Assembly: GCF_003614185.1 (NCBI RefSeq)
Contig: NZ_KZ987724.1
Location: 2,023,360 to 2,087,359 of the forward strand
Direction: 5' to 3'
DNA: 64,000 nt
Origin: Paenibacillus aceti
GTDB taxonomy: Bacteria; Bacillota; Bacilli; Paenibacillales; Paenibacillaceae
In this document: positions 1 through 8,810 of the stretch, in pieces
Position numbering within the stretch: the stretch's first letter is position 1
Layout: every line of letters begins with the position of its first letter
Notes under the pieces: model-generated
Told to the model about the DNA's origin: nothing
Database searches by the model: none
What the model saw: the letters and a program-made list of their open reading frames with translations, nothing else
Translations under genes and position numbers: made by a program

Positions 1-290
1 CATTTGATGACGACCAGATTCCCCGTATGATCGATGCTTACAAAGCTGTCGACCAATGCACGCTGCAGCTTCTGAATCGGGTTATAGCGCTGTGCGGTCG
101 GCAATGAATATTTATAACGCCCGTCATCCGTCGGAACCTTAATCAGCATTAGTTCCTTGATATCCCGCGATACGGTAGCTTGCGTGACCTGGAATCCAGA
201 TTCCCTAAGCGCTTCCACTAATTCATCTTGGGTCTCCACTTCCCGATTTGATATAATCTCTCTTATCTTAATATGTCGTTGACCTTTCAT
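1..290 (-). CDS. argR: Arginine repressor ArgR/AhrC, C-terminus cut off by window edge
   Basis: Transcriptional regulator of arginine biosynthesis and catabolism, a hexameric DNA-binding protein with arginine as corepressor. Ninety-six N-terminal codons are visible, starting at the ATG at 290-288 behind a GGAGG six bases upstream. They hold the winged-helix domain, with [13 protein letters not shown] followed by the recognition helix region [13 protein letters not shown], the family hallmark, then a YKYSLP wing. The C-terminal oligomerisation and arginine-binding domain lies outside the window. Gene order after dxs and tlyA matches ahrC of Bacillus subtilis. The upstream unknown membrane protein ends 19 bases before the start codon, so the two are probably cotranscribed. 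Confidence 0.93.
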   Translation of the reverse strand, partial: MKGQRHIKIREIISNREVETQDELVEALRESGFQVTQATVSRDIKELMLIKVPTDDGRYKYSLPTAQRYNPIQKLQRALVDSFVSIDHTGNLVVIK

Positions 291-309
291 AAACATCCTC
301 CATGTTCCT

Positions 310-792
310 TCATTGGCTTATTTCATCCTCTTCGGATTCTCCTGCTGTCAAGGCGATCTCCCGTATGGCCCCCTGCTCCAGATCAATATACAATACTCCG
401 GCGCAGTCCGGATACAACAGCAGAAAACTAAGAAAATCCTTACGCATGCCGCTGCCTGTCCATTCGATGGGTAATCGCTCGCGGGATGTTCTAACTATAT
501 AGAATTCCCCATTCTTGACGACAATATAGTCGATAAAAAGGCGGCTATGCAGAGCCTGATCATCAACTTTGAAGGTTAATGGAACCTTCAGCTTGTCGCT
601 GACCACCTCATATCCTGCCTGTTCCAGCAAGTCAACCGCCGGATGCTCCAGAATCTCTTCATTCATCTCAAAACCAATACCTGATCTGAGCGTAAAGGGC
701 TTGCGCACCCAAGAACGAAAAGTCCGGTAAATTAAATACAGAATAATTCCCGTAATCAGCAGCATTAACAGCCCGTCAGAGTAATCTCCCAT
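310..792 (-). CDS. Membrane-anchored protein of unknown function, possible degenerate nuclease-like fold
   Basis: About 160 residues. I do not recognise a named family. The start is taken at the ATG at 792-790, which has GAGGTG eight bases upstream; an in-frame GTG three codons earlier lies inside that Shine-Dalgarno. Residues about 7-25 form one hydrophobic helix ([15 protein letters not shown]), then a basic stretch, so the C-terminal 130 residues are probably cytoplasmic. That part has the pattern [10 protein letters not shown], then FIDYIVV, then [10 protein letters not shown], which resembles the core of PD-(D/E)XK-like folds, but the ExK position reads VRTSR. A catalytic role is therefore doubtful. 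It sits between the insertion sequence and argR and probably shares a transcript with argR. Confidence 0.75.
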   Translation of the reverse strand: MGDYSDGLLMLLITGIILYLIYRTFRSWVRKPFTLRSGIGFEMNEEILEHPAVDLLEQAGYEVVSDKLKVPLTFKVDDQALHSRLFIDYIVVKNGEFYIVRTSRERLPIEWTGSGMRKDFLSFLLLYPDCAGVLYIDLEQGAIREIALTAGESEEDEISQ

Positions 793-925
793 CGAAATCA
801 CCTCAAGAAGATTAATTCGACGAATGAAGGCCAGCTCCTGTTCATGAAGGCAACATTTTATTCACCTTCTATTATAGGGAACGTCTGTTCTATTTTCAAG
901 ACATGCTTATCAAAAAAAATCATGA

Positions 926-944
926 CCACCCGTCCAACGGGTGG
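926..944. repeat. IS200 right-end subterminal hairpin
   Basis: Perfect 8-bp stem with a 3-nt loop, CCACCCGT-CCA-ACGGGTGG. It lies 3' of tnpA, so it is the right end relative to the transposase. It matches the hairpin at 1612-1630 in stem sequence. Confidence 0.8.
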
Positions 945-1043
945 TTTGCACTTGGGGTATAACCCCCTGTTGCCAAACTGCGCCTAAAGACGCTAGCCTG
1001 ACCACAAATCTGTTCAGGCTCAGTGTAATTTGTCACTTTCACT

Positions 1044-1060
1044 AACCAGTTAAACTGGTT
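1044..1060. terminator. Hairpin at the end of tnpA
   Basis: AACCAGT-TAA-ACTGGTT, a perfect 7-bp stem touching the tnpA stop codon at 1060-1062. There is no long T run on the tnpA strand, so termination is only possible, not certain. Confidence 0.4.
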
Positions 1061-1533
1061 TATTTCTTTTTGCTCCTGTTACTGCTAAACGGATCTTCGT
1101 ACTCTTTTACACTCAACTTATCTATTGCTTGGTCATGTGCTTCTTGTTCACGAATGTATTTTGCTACGGTTGCTTCATTTAGGCCCACTGTACTTACATA
1201 ATAGCCTTCTGCCCAAAATTTTCGATTCCCATATTTATACTTTAGTTGCGCGTGCTTTTCAAAGATCATTAGCGAACTTTTCCCCTTCAGATATCCCATG
1301 AATGTGGACACGGCTATCTTTGGGGGGATCGCTACCAGCATGTGTACATGATCTGGCATCATATGACCTTCCAGGATGTCCACTCCCTTATACTTACATA
1401 AACGTTTGAAAATTTCGATTAAGTCTTTCCTCACTTGATTATAGATCTCTTTCCGTCTATACTTCGGGGTGAACACAATGTGGTATTTGCACATCCACTT
1501 CGTGTGAGCTAGACTATAGCTCTTGTTTGCCAT
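1060..1533 (-). CDS. tnpA: IS200/IS605-family transposase TnpA (Y1, HUH)
   Basis: 157 residues, the usual length for the single-stranded-DNA transposase of IS200-type elements. It cuts and joins at the element ends using a tyrosine and a metal bound by the HUH pair. Visible motifs are the early strand KYHIVFTPKYRRKEIY, the HUH residues in PDHVHMLV (H62 and H64) and the catalytic tyrosine in ATVAKYIREQ (Y126). The basic lysine-rich tail SNRSKKK is intact and there is no frameshift, so the protein looks functional. No accessory TnpB is present. The hairpins at 926-944 and 1612-1630 are its probable substrates. Confidence 0.95.
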   Translation of the reverse strand: MANKSYSLAHTKWMCKYHIVFTPKYRRKEIYNQVRKDLIEIFKRLCKYKGVDILEGHMMPDHVHMLVAIPPKIAVSTFMGYLKGKSSLMIFEKHAQLKYKYGNRKFWAEGYYVSTVGLNEATVAKYIREQEAHDQAIDKLSVKEYEDPFSSNRSKKK

Positions 1534-1611
1534 CTAAGACCATTCCTTTCAATTGAGCCTGAACATCTCAATTCTATCGGGATGGTCTTATTGGTCAAAC
1601 CCTCGATCCCT

Positions 1612-1630
1612 CCACCCGCATAGCGGGTGG
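1612..1630. repeat. IS200 left-end subterminal hairpin
   Basis: CCACCCGC-ATA-GCGGGTGG, followed by a T run on the plus strand. It lies upstream of tnpA. In this family such a hairpin marks the left end and can also stop transcription entering the element from outside. Confidence 0.8.
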
Positions 1631-1677
1631 TTTTTTGTTTCGCGCGTTTCACGCACTCAACTGGCTAAAGCCATAAT

Positions 1678-1702
1678 GAAAAACCCGTCATTTCGACGGG
1701 TT
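1678..1702 (-). terminator. tlyA terminator overlapping its stop codon
   Basis: On the minus strand the stem AACCCGTC/GACGGGTT with a 5-nt loop is followed by a short T run. The tlyA stop codon (1690-1688) lies inside the hairpin, so the last codons of the gene double as terminator. Confidence 0.8.
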
Positions 1703-2530
1703 CACACTGAATATGGCACCAGCTTCCTCTACAACCTGACGCACAAGCTTGGAAATCGCCGCTGAATCAACCTCAGCAGCCCGTTCCTCCTCCAGGCGAA
1801 AATGCGCCAAAAATTCCACATTTCCCTCTCCACCCGTGATCGGCGAGAACGTTAAGCCCTGAAGCTTGAACCCAAGACTTAGTGCTTCCTCCAGTACCTG
1901 CTCCAGCACCTCAATATGAACCTTCGGATCACGCACAACTCCGGATTTGCCAACCTTCTCGCGACCGGCTTCAAACTGAGGCTTAATCAATGCGGCAATG
2001 TCTGCCGGACGCTGAAGCAGCTGCAGCAGTGGCGGTAAAATAATTTTGAGGGAAATAAAGGAAACATCAATGCTAGCGAAGTCAGGGGCAGGTCCATCCA
2101 GATCTTCCGGGGTCATGTACCTGAAGTTGGTTCGTTCCTTGACATTCACCCTGGCATCATTACGCAGCGACCAATCGAGCTGATTGTAGCCTACATCAAT
2201 GGCATATACATAGCTGGCCCCGTTCTGCAGAGCGCAGTCGGTGAAACCGCCTGTTGAAGAACCGATATCGAGCATGACCCGGTCCTTCATATCGATCTGG
2301 AACCATTTCAGCGCCTTCTCGAGCTTCAAACCACCGCGCCCGACATAAGGATGAACAGCTCCCTTTACCGACAGTGCCGTATCCCTGGGAATCTTCGTGC
2401 CTGCTTTCTCAAGCCGCTCCGTTCCGCTATATACTAGGCCTGCCATGATGGCTGCCTTTGCTTTTTCCCTACTATCAAAATACCCCTGCTCCACCAGCAG
2501 GACATCTATTCTTTCCTTAGAAACAGACAT
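1688..2530 (-). CDS. tlyA: TlyA-family rRNA 2'-O-methyltransferase / hemolysin-like (YqxC)
   Basis: 280 residues. Residues 5-60 form an S4 RNA-binding domain (RIDVLLVEQGYFDSREKAK). The rest is an FtsJ-like Rossmann methyltransferase with the SAM loop LDIGSSTGGFTD at 87-98, then IDVSFISLK and the basic loop KPQFEAGREKVGKSGVVRD typical of TlyA. Characterised members methylate ribose in 16S and 23S rRNA, which affects capreomycin sensitivity in mycobacteria. The ATG start has AGGAGA just upstream. It is the last gene of the nusB-folD-xseAB-ispA-dxs run, as in B. subtilis, and ends in its own terminator just before the insertion sequence. Confidence 0.93.
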   Translation of the reverse strand: MSVSKERIDVLLVEQGYFDSREKAKAAIMAGLVYSGTERLEKAGTKIPRDTALSVKGAVHPYVGRGGLKLEKALKWFQIDMKDRVMLDIGSSTGGFTDCALQNGASYVYAIDVGYNQLDWSLRNDARVNVKERTNFRYMTPEDLDGPAPDFASIDVSFISLKIILPPLLQLLQRPADIAALIKPQFEAGREKVGKSGVVRDPKVHIEVLEQVLEEALSLGFKLQGLTFSPITGGEGNVEFLAHFRLEEERAAEVDSAAISKLVRQVVEEAGAIFSVNPSK

Positions 2531-2586
2531 GTAATTCTCCTGACTGAAACAATCTCATCAGCACAAAGTTGGATCATCTTCCATTG

Positions 2587-4488
2587 TTACTGATTTTTCT
2601 GCGTATATGCAAATTTCTGAGCGGCTCTGAAGCCTCTAATATTCTCCACCAGCTTATCGGCGGTCAAGCCGACCTCCCTTAGCTGATCCTTGACACTGCC
2701 ATGCTCGATGAACCGGTCAGGGATGCCCATTAAGCTGATGTCTAGTCCAGCGATCCCTTGCTCGGCATAAAACTCAAGTATAGCGCTGCCCAAACTACCA
2801 GCCACGCTGGCTTCTTCCATCACGATCATCTGTCTATTGTATTTGGCCAATTGCAGCAGCATCTTCTCATCCAGCGGCTTAATAAAGCGCGCATTGATAA
2901 TATTCAGATAGATGCCGTCCCGCTTCAAAGTAGTCGCCGCTTCTTCAGCCACTTGGACCATAGGACCGACTGCGATGACGATAGGTCCCTCTCCTTCGCG
3001 TACTGTCTCCCAAGTACCGATCGGAATCGGTGCCAGCACTTCATCAAGCTGCACACCTGGTACGCTGCTCCTTGGATAGCGGTAAGCAATAGGTCCGTCA
3101 TTATATTCTAACGCTGTCTTCATCATATGACGCAGCTCATTCTCATCCTTCGGCATCATCACCACAATATTCGGGATATGACGCAGGAACGCGATATCAA
3201 ATACCCCTTGATGCGTCTCGCCATCAGCACCGACAAAGCCTGCGCGGTCAATGGCGATCATGACATTCGCATTCTGACGGCAAATATCATGCACAATCTG
3301 ATCATAGGAGCGCTGCATAAATGTCGAATAAACTGCGAATACAGGCTTCAAGCCCTCCATAGCCAGCGCAGCACACATCGTCGCCGCATGCTGTTCAGCA
3401 ATTCCGACATCGATCATTCGATCAGGGAAATGCTTGGAGAATTTAATCAGACCTGAACCGCTCGGCATCGCCGGAGTAACAGCGACAATCCGCTTATCCT
3501 CTTCGCCCAGCTCGATCAGGGTCTGGCCGAAGACATCGGTATAAGTGGGATTCCCCACCGCCTTCAATACTTGACCGGACTCAATTTTGTATGGGCTAAT
3601 CCCATGCCATTTGATCGAATCCTTCTCCGCTGGCGTATAGCCCTTACCCTTTGTTGTTAAGACATGGACAAGTACAGGACCCTTCACATTATTGGCCTGG
3701 GTAAATGCTTCGATCAAGCCTTCTACATCATGTCCGTCTACCGGCCCCAAATATTTAAATCCGAGCTCCTCGAACAATATGCCGGGAACCATCATATATT
3801 TCAGACTATCTTTAACTCTCTCCGCCGTCTTGGCTAACTTTCCGCCGATGGCCGGGATTTTCTTAAGCAACTGCTCAACCTCGTCCTTGGCCCGCAAATA
3901 ATTGCGATCCGAACGAATTTTCGTCAGATAGTTATGCACCGCACCAACATTCGGAGCGATCGACATTTCATTGTCATTTAGAATAACCATCATATTCTTC
4001 TGCTCATGACCGATATGGTTCAACGCTTCGAACGCCATTCCTCCGGTCAGAGCGCCGTCGCCGATAATCGCGACGACCTGATTGTCCTCGCCCTTCAAAT
4101 CCCGGGCCAGGGCCATCCCCATGGCAGCGGACAGCGAAGTGCTGCTGTGTCCCGCCTCCCATACGTCATGCTCGCTCTCGCAGCGCTTTACAAAACCGCA
4201 CAAGCCGTTATGCTGACGCAGGCTGTCGAATCGATCCATCCGGCCTGTTAATATTTTGTGGACATATGCCTGATGGCCTACGTCAAAAATAAATTTATCT
4301 CGTGGACTGTTGTAGCAATAATGAAGAGCGATCGTCAACTCAACTACACCCAAATTGGATGCCAGATGCCCGCCGGTCACCGACAGCTTCTCAATCAGAA
4401 ATTGTCGAACCTCTTCAGCCAAAATCGGCAGCTCATCTACAGTTAACTTCTTCAGATCGCTCGGATCATTTATTTGCGAAAGCAGCAT
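2587..4488 (-). CDS. dxs: 1-deoxy-D-xylulose-5-phosphate synthase
   Basis: 633 residues, normal length. Condenses pyruvate with glyceraldehyde 3-phosphate using thiamine diphosphate, the first step of the non-mevalonate isoprenoid pathway; DXP also feeds thiamine and pyridoxal synthesis in some bacteria. Visible signatures are [16 protein letters not shown] near residue 70, the thiamine diphosphate and Mg loop [19 protein letters not shown] with NDNEMSI, and [18 protein letters not shown] in the transketolase pyrimidine domain. It lies 93 bases downstream of ispA, so precursor supply and prenyl chain elongation are encoded together. Confidence 0.98.
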   Translation of the reverse strand: MLLSQINDPSDLKKLTVDELPILAEEVRQFLIEKLSVTGGHLASNLGVVELTIALHYCYNSPRDKFIFDVGHQAYVHKILTGRMDRFDSLRQHNGLCGFVKRCESEHDVWEAGHSSTSLSAAMGMALARDLKGEDNQVVAIIGDGALTGGMAFEALNHIGHEQKNMMVILNDNEMSIAPNVGAVHNYLTKIRSDRNYLRAKDEVEQLLKKIPAIGGKLAKTAERVKDSLKYMMVPGILFEELGFKYLGPVDGHDVEGLIEAFTQANNVKGPVLVHVLTTKGKGYTPAEKDSIKWHGISPYKIESGQVLKAVGNPTYTDVFGQTLIELGEEDKRIVAVTPAMPSGSGLIKFSKHFPDRMIDVGIAEQHAATMCAALAMEGLKPVFAVYSTFMQRSYDQIVHDICRQNANVMIAIDRAGFVGADGETHQGVFDIAFLRHIPNIVVMMPKDENELRHMMKTALEYNDGPIAYRYPRSSVPGVQLDEVLAPIPIGTWETVREGEGPIVIAVGPMVQVAEEAATTLKRDGIYLNIINARFIKPLDEKMLLQLAKYNRQMIVMEEASVAGSLGSAILEFYAEQGIAGLDISLMGIPDRFIEHGSVKDQLREVGLTADKLVENIRGFRAAQKFAYTQKNQ

Positions 4489-4581
4489 TACTCTTCCCCG
4501 CTTCCTTCATGGATTTCTCACTATTGATAATAGTCTACATTATATCACACGATTGACGAATTAATGAAACAAACCTGCAAT

Positions 4582-5484
4582 TTAATGATCTCTGCGCAGC
4601 AAATAATCCGCAATCTCCAACAGCATTTCAGGCTTGGTAATCAAGCCTCCCGACACCGTCTGCTTGGCTTCCTCAGTAAGCCGCTGCATCTCTGCCCGTG
4701 AGGCCTCCAGCCCGATGAAGTAAGGATAAGTGACCTTCTGCTGCTTGACATCGCTCTGCGTCCGCTTGCCAAGCTTGCCTTCATCCCCGACAAGATCGAG
4801 GATGTCATCCTGGATTTGGAAGGCCAGACCGATGTTGCGCCCGTAGGTCTCCAGCGCTTCGAGCTGAGCTGCCGAAGCTCCAGCGATCCGTCCGCCTGCC
4901 TTGAGACAGAATACGATCAAATCTCCGGTTTTATGCTTATGAATATATTGCAACTGCTCCAGACTGGTGAGTCCCTGTTCGCCTTCCATATCGGCAGCTT
5001 GTCCGCCGACCATGCCGGCAGGCCCGGCAAACAGCGACAGTTCCTCCACGATCGAGAGCACGGCCTCGGCCGGAATCCCATGCTTGCGCTGGGCCTCAAC
5101 AACACTGTAAAAAGCATGAGTCAACAGCCCGTCCCCGCCCAAAATCGCCATCGCTTCACCAAACACCTTATGATTGGTAGGCTTGCCGCGCCGGAAATCA
5201 TCATCGTCCATCGCTGGCAGATCATCATGAACCAGGGAATAGGTATGTACCATTTCTACGGCACAGGCCACGGGCAGAGCCGCCTCGCGGCTTCCGCCCA
5301 GCGCCTCCGCCGCAGTGATGACAAGCAGCGGACGAAGCCGCTTGCCCCCAGCCATCAGGGAATACTGCATCGATTCCCGCAAATTCACGGGAATATCCCA
5401 ATCCGCCGGGAAGATCGTCTGCAAGCGGGAGGTGACCAGACCGGAAATTTCTTCGATATATTGTGTGATCAACGTGTTAGCCAA
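4582..5484 (-). CDS. ispA: Farnesyl diphosphate synthase (polyprenyl synthetase)
   Basis: 300 residues. Adds isopentenyl units to allylic diphosphates to make farnesyl diphosphate. Visible motifs are GGKRLRPLL (47-54), the first aspartate-rich motif DDLPAMDDDD (87-96) and the second, DDILD (226-230). It starts with TTG at 5484-5482, so the start overlaps the xseB stop by 8 bases and translation is probably coupled; GAGGAG lies about ten bases upstream. It is cotranscribed with xseAB and dxs. Product chain length cannot be read with certainty, but the context favours C15. Confidence 0.95.
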   Translation of the reverse strand: MANTLITQYIEEISGLVTSRLQTIFPADWDIPVNLRESMQYSLMAGGKRLRPLLVITAAEALGGSREAALPVACAVEMVHTYSLVHDDLPAMDDDDFRRGKPTNHKVFGEAMAILGGDGLLTHAFYSVVEAQRKHGIPAEAVLSIVEELSLFAGPAGMVGGQAADMEGEQGLTSLEQLQYIHKHKTGDLIVFCLKAGGRIAGASAAQLEALETYGRNIGLAFQIQDDILDLVGDEGKLGKRTQSDVKQQKVTYPYFIGLEASRAEMQRLTEEAKQTVSGGLITKPEMLLEIADYLLRRDH

Positions 5485-5731
5485 GCGTCTCGCTCTCCTC
5501 TGTCTGCGGAATGAACGGCTGCTTTCTCATCTCGCCGTCCTCCTCCACAATCATCTCGATTTTGCGTTCTACCTGGGCCAGCTTCTGGCCGCATAATTGC
5601 GACAACTGCATCCCTTGCTGGAACAGATCGATCGCTTTCTCCAACGGAACATCGCCATGCTCCAGCTGATTCACGATCGTCTCCAATTGATTCATCGCTT
5701 CCTCGAAGCTCATTTCCTGTTTATCTGCCAT
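5477..5731 (-). CDS. xseB: Exodeoxyribonuclease VII small subunit
   Basis: 84 residues from the ATG at 5731-5729 (MADKQEMSFEEAMNQLE). This start is preferred over an in-frame ATG at 5743, which directly abuts AAGGAG and leaves no spacing. The family signature is clear: a helical hairpin with FEEAMNQLETIVNQLE, GDVPLEKAIDLFQQG and an acidic tail. Several copies bind each XseA to form the nuclease that degrades single-stranded DNA to oligonucleotides. The start overlaps the xseA stop by 11 bases and the stop overlaps the ispA start by 8 bases, a compact, translationally coupled arrangement. Confidence 0.95.
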   Translation of the reverse strand: MADKQEMSFEEAMNQLETIVNQLEHGDVPLEKAIDLFQQGMQLSQLCGQKLAQVERKIEMIVEEDGEMRKQPFIPQTEESETLG

Positions 5732-7088
5732 GATCGTCCTCATCTCCTTCCCGTCTCATGCCCCAAACCTGGCAATCGAGCTCGCCATCGGTTACCTTCA
5801 CCTTCACCATATCTCCCGGTTCAACATCATTCAAAGACTTGATTATCGATTCATGCTGTTCATCATAGACCAAGCTATAGCCCCGAGCCATCACCTTCAA
5901 CGGACTGAGCGCATCCAATTGGCGTATGCCCGCCTGAAGCCGCTGCGTATTCTCCTTAAGCAGCCGGGTCATCGCCTGCCGGAGCTGCCGCTCCATCTCA
6001 CTCTGCCTGCGCGCAGCGAAGATCAGAGTCTCCTGTGGGTGATAACGAAGCAGGCGTCCGCTCAGGCGGTCATGCGCGCTGGCCGCCAGCTCCTTGCGAG
6101 CCGACGCGCGCGCCTTGAGGCGCGTCGTCAGCATGTCCAGCCGCTCTGCGTGCTGGAACAGACTGCGGCGCGGCTGCAGCAGCGCCGGCGAATTGGCCAG
6201 GCGGCGCAAGCGCTCGCCCGCCTGGGCCAGCTGGTGCTGCAGGCTGCGCTGCAGCACGCGCTCGCATTGGCCGAGCTGAGCCTTCAGCTCGGCGCGGTGC
6301 GGCACGGCGAGCTCTGCCGCCGCAGTGGGCGTTGCCGCGCGCAGGTCGCTGACGAAATCGGCGATCGTGAAATCCGTCTCGTGGCCTACGGCCGAGATGA
6401 CCGGGATTTCCGAGGCGTAGATCGCCCGCGCGACCTGCTCCTCATTGAACGCCCACAGCTCCTCGAGCGAGCCGCCACCCCGGCCGACGATCAAGACGTC
6501 GGCCTCACCCATCCTGTTCAGCGTGCGAATCGCTTTCACAATGGAAGGGGCCGCTGCCTTGCCCTGCACCAGCACCGGATATAAGACGACCGCTGCCTGC
6601 GGATAGCGGCGCCCGAGCGTCGTAAGAATATCACGCACGGCCGCTCCGGTAGGCGAAGTAATAACTCCGATCACCCGCGGATAGCGCGGAATCGGCCGCT
6701 TGCGTTCCGAAGCGAACAGCCCCTCCGTCTCCAGCTTGCCCTTCAGCTGCTCATAGGCGAGATATAGACTGCCGATCCCGTCCGGTTGCATATGTGTCGC
6801 GTAGAATTGGTACTGCCCGTCCCGCTCATAGACAGATACATTGCCGCGGGCAATGACCCGGGCACCTTCCTTCGGAATGAAGGGCAGCCGCTGGTTATGC
6901 GAAGCGAACATAATCGTCCGGATCCTACTGTCCTTATCCTTCAGGGTAAAATACATATGTCCGCTGGAGTGATGTGTGAAATTCGATATTTCCCCGCGAA
7001 TCCACACGTCCCGCAGCAAGGAGTCCGATTCCAGCTTCATACGAATATAACGATTCAGTTCCTTGATCGATAAAATACGCTGCTCCAT
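5721..7088 (-). CDS. xseA: Exodeoxyribonuclease VII large subunit
   Basis: 455 residues. Residues 1-100 are the OB-fold single-strand binding domain, followed by the catalytic domain with GVITSPTGAAVRDILTTL and GRGGGSLEELWAFNEE. The C-terminal half is a long charged coiled coil that holds XseB. The coiled-coil segment (about 6060-6360) is strikingly GC-rich and coded by Ala, Arg, Gln and Leu repeats, unlike the flanks. The ATG follows a GGAGG. A 241-bp gap separates it from folD upstream, almost wholly filled by the repeat element at 7124-7310. Confidence 0.97.
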   Translation of the reverse strand: MEQRILSIKELNRYIRMKLESDSLLRDVWIRGEISNFTHHSSGHMYFTLKDKDSRIRTIMFASHNQRLPFIPKEGARVIARGNVSVYERDGQYQFYATHMQPDGIGSLYLAYEQLKGKLETEGLFASERKRPIPRYPRVIGVITSPTGAAVRDILTTLGRRYPQAAVVLYPVLVQGKAAAPSIVKAIRTLNRMGEADVLIVGRGGGSLEELWAFNEEQVARAIYASEIPVISAVGHETDFTIADFVSDLRAATPTAAAELAVPHRAELKAQLGQCERVLQRSLQHQLAQAGERLRRLANSPALLQPRRSLFQHAERLDMLTTRLKARASARKELAASAHDRLSGRLLRYHPQETLIFAARRQSEMERQLRQAMTRLLKENTQRLQAGIRQLDALSPLKVMARGYSLVYDEQHESIIKSLNDVEPGDMVKVKVTDGELDCQVWGMRREGDEDDHGR

Positions 7089-7123
7089 AGGAAGGACCTC
7101 CCCCTTTCCAGCCTGAGATCACC

Positions 7124-7310
7124 TCTAACGATACGCAGTATCTCTATTTTACCCAAAAAAGGCTCCGCAAAATGGCAACGAAACAGAGTACCGCTATCTG
7201 GGCGATTCAGAAGCTTTAAGCTCGCTTTTCCTTGAATAGCGATATGGTGTTTTCGTTTGATTTCATTTACGGCTATTTTTGATAAAATAACAATCTGCTG
7301 TTTCGTTAGA
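7124..7310. repeat. 187-bp composite palindromic element, copy A (RRFF)
   Basis: Four degenerate 26-27-nt units: reverse at 7124-7149 and 7174-7199, forward at 7234-7260 and 7285-7310. Each forward unit reads AAATARCG, then a variable core, then GTTTCGTTAGA. Same-orientation units repeat every 50-51 nt and the inner pair is about 60 nt apart. Length and geometry are identical to the copies at 38461 and 56954. It fills the folD-xseA gap inside a housekeeping operon, 35 bases from the xseA start and 19 from the folD stop. Confidence 0.85.
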
Positions 7311-7329
7311 GATTGAAGCGAATGGTCTA

Positions 7330-8187
7330 TTAAGCCAACCCAGCTAACCGCTTGGCGGCAATCAGCGTATTATGCATCAGCATCGTAATGGTCATAGGTC
7401 CAACTCCGCCTGGAACCGGAGTGATCGGCCCGGAAATCTCCTTGACACTCTCGAAATCCACATCTCCAGCCAACTTGCCATTATCAAGTCGATTCATGCC
7501 TACGTCAATCACTACTGCCCCCGGTTTAACATAAGAAGCGTCCACGAAGTTAGCTCTGCCGATCGCTACGACGAGAATATCCGCCTGCTTCGTGATTTCC
7601 TTCATATTCGCCGTGCGGGAATGACACATTGTAACCGTCGCGTTCTCCCGCTGCAGCAGCAAGGATACCGGCTTCCCGACGATATTACTGCGACCGATAA
7701 CAACAGCATGCTTGCCAGACATTTCGATGCCTGTGCGCTTGATCAATTCGATCACGCCTGCCGGAGTGCAAGGAAGCAGACTATCATCGCCGATGACCAA
7801 ATTGCCGACATTGACCGGATGGAAGCCATCCACATCCTTCTCTACAGCAATCGCGTTGATAACAGACTTCTCATCAATATGCTTCGGCAGAGGCAATTGT
7901 ACAAGAATCCCGTGAATATCGGCTTGCTGATTCAGCTTTTCTACCAGCGCCAGTAGTTCCTCCTGAGATGTAGAGGCAGGCAGACGATGAACCTCAGAAT
8001 AGTAGCCTAGATCGTGGCAAGCTTTCTCTTTATTGCGGACATATACTTGCGAGGCAGGGTCCTCACCGACAAGAATAACCGCCAGACCCGGTGTCAAACC
8101 TTGCTTCACCAGAGACTCAACTTCCTGGCGCAAATTCCCGCGAATCTCTTCGGATACTTGTTTACCGCTAATAATTGGTGCTGTCAT
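7330..8187 (-). CDS. folD: Bifunctional methylene-THF dehydrogenase / methenyl-THF cyclohydrolase
   Basis: 285 residues, normal length. Interconverts 5,10-methylene-, methenyl- and 10-formyl-tetrahydrofolate with NADP, supplying one-carbon units for purines and formyl-Met-tRNA. Visible are the catalytic-lysine helix [14 protein letters not shown], the substrate loop [12 protein letters not shown], the NADP loop [16 protein letters not shown] and the terminal [17 protein letters not shown]. The ATG at 8187 has AAGGAG upstream. It sits between nusB and xseA, as in B. subtilis, but the gap to xseA carries the 187-bp element. Confidence 0.98.
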   Translation of the reverse strand: MTAPIISGKQVSEEIRGNLRQEVESLVKQGLTPGLAVILVGEDPASQVYVRNKEKACHDLGYYSEVHRLPASTSQEELLALVEKLNQQADIHGILVQLPLPKHIDEKSVINAIAVEKDVDGFHPVNVGNLVIGDDSLLPCTPAGVIELIKRTGIEMSGKHAVVIGRSNIVGKPVSLLLQRENATVTMCHSRTANMKEITKQADILVVAIGRANFVDASYVKPGAVVIDVGMNRLDNGKLAGDVDFESVKEISGPITPVPGGVGPMTITMLMHNTLIAAKRLAGLA

Positions 8188-8213
8188 CTATCTATCTCCT
8201 TTTCCACGCAATA

Positions 8214-8663
8214 CTATAATTTCTGTTTAATCTGATCAATCTCGTGAACCATCTTGCCCAGTACGCCATTGACAAATTTACCGGACTCGCCAGTTCCGAA
8301 ATGCTTGGCCACCTCGATCGCCTCATTCACAGCTACCTTGCCAGGTACATCATCGCGATAGACCATCTCGAAGACAGCAAGCCGCAGCACTTGACGATCC
8401 ACCTTGGATAAGCGGCTAACTTGCCAGCCCTTCAGATACTCGGTTAGAACGCGGTCGATATCTTCCTTCCGGCTCCAGGTTCCCTTGACCAGCTCAAGCA
8501 CGAAGGTCTCCGCTTCATCCACATTAGTGATTTTCACTTCGCCTTCGTTCTCCCCAGTGGCTTCAGCGATCAGCATGCGCACCGCTTCTTCCGCTTCTAC
8601 CTCATTCATTTCCATATGATACAGACTTTGTACGGCAATTTCTCTTGCTAGTCGACGTTTCAT
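8214..8663 (-). CDS. nusB: Transcription antitermination factor NusB
   Basis: 149 residues, all-helical RNA-binding protein that with NusE (S10) binds boxA and promotes antitermination on rRNA operons. Visible are MKRRLAREIAVQSLYHME at the N-terminus and, at the C-terminus, the conserved VAVNEAIEVAKHFGTGESGKFVNGVLGK. The ATG at 8663 has AAGGAGG six bases upstream. First gene of the nusB-folD-xseAB-ispA-dxs-tlyA run; the terminator at 8817-8882 separates it from the genes upstream. Confidence 0.97.
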   Translation of the reverse strand: MKRRLAREIAVQSLYHMEMNEVEAEEAVRMLIAEATGENEGEVKITNVDEAETFVLELVKGTWSRKEDIDRVLTEYLKGWQVSRLSKVDRQVLRLAVFEMVYRDDVPGKVAVNEAIEVAKHFGTGESGKFVNGVLGKMVHEIDQIKQKL

Positions 8664-8810
8664 GTATTTCCTCCTTGATTAATGGCCTCCTTCTCCCCAG
8701 CTTTGCCAAGGAGAGCGATCAGCCTCATATCCTGCATATCCCTAGATTTATTATGAACTAAATTACAACCGATTCTCATTATATTTCTTATAATCTTCTC
8801 ATTCAAACAA

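Larger units (their letters stand above)
918..1645 (-). mobile_element. IS200-type insertion sequence (single tnpA, subterminal hairpins)
   Basis: A compact element of about 0.7 kb carrying only a Y1 transposase. The two subterminal hairpins have almost the same arm: 926-944 (stem CCACCCGT/ACGGGTGG, loop CCA) and 1612-1630 (stem CCACCCGC/GCGGGTGG, loop ATA), in the same top-strand orientation, as expected for left and right ends recognised by an IS200/IS605 TnpA. No terminal inverted repeats or target duplications are expected for this family, so the outer limits given are approximate. It has inserted between tlyA and the gene upstream of argR, a junction that is otherwise conserved, without breaking a gene. 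Confidence 0.85.

Noticed and set aside
926-1630. Possible link between the IS200 transposase and the 187-bp elements as a RAYT/REP-type system
   Set aside because: The IS hairpins are CCACCCG stems and share no sequence with the AAATARCG/GTTTCGTTAGA units, and the transposase is an ordinary IS200 type. A RAYT elsewhere in the genome cannot be excluded.
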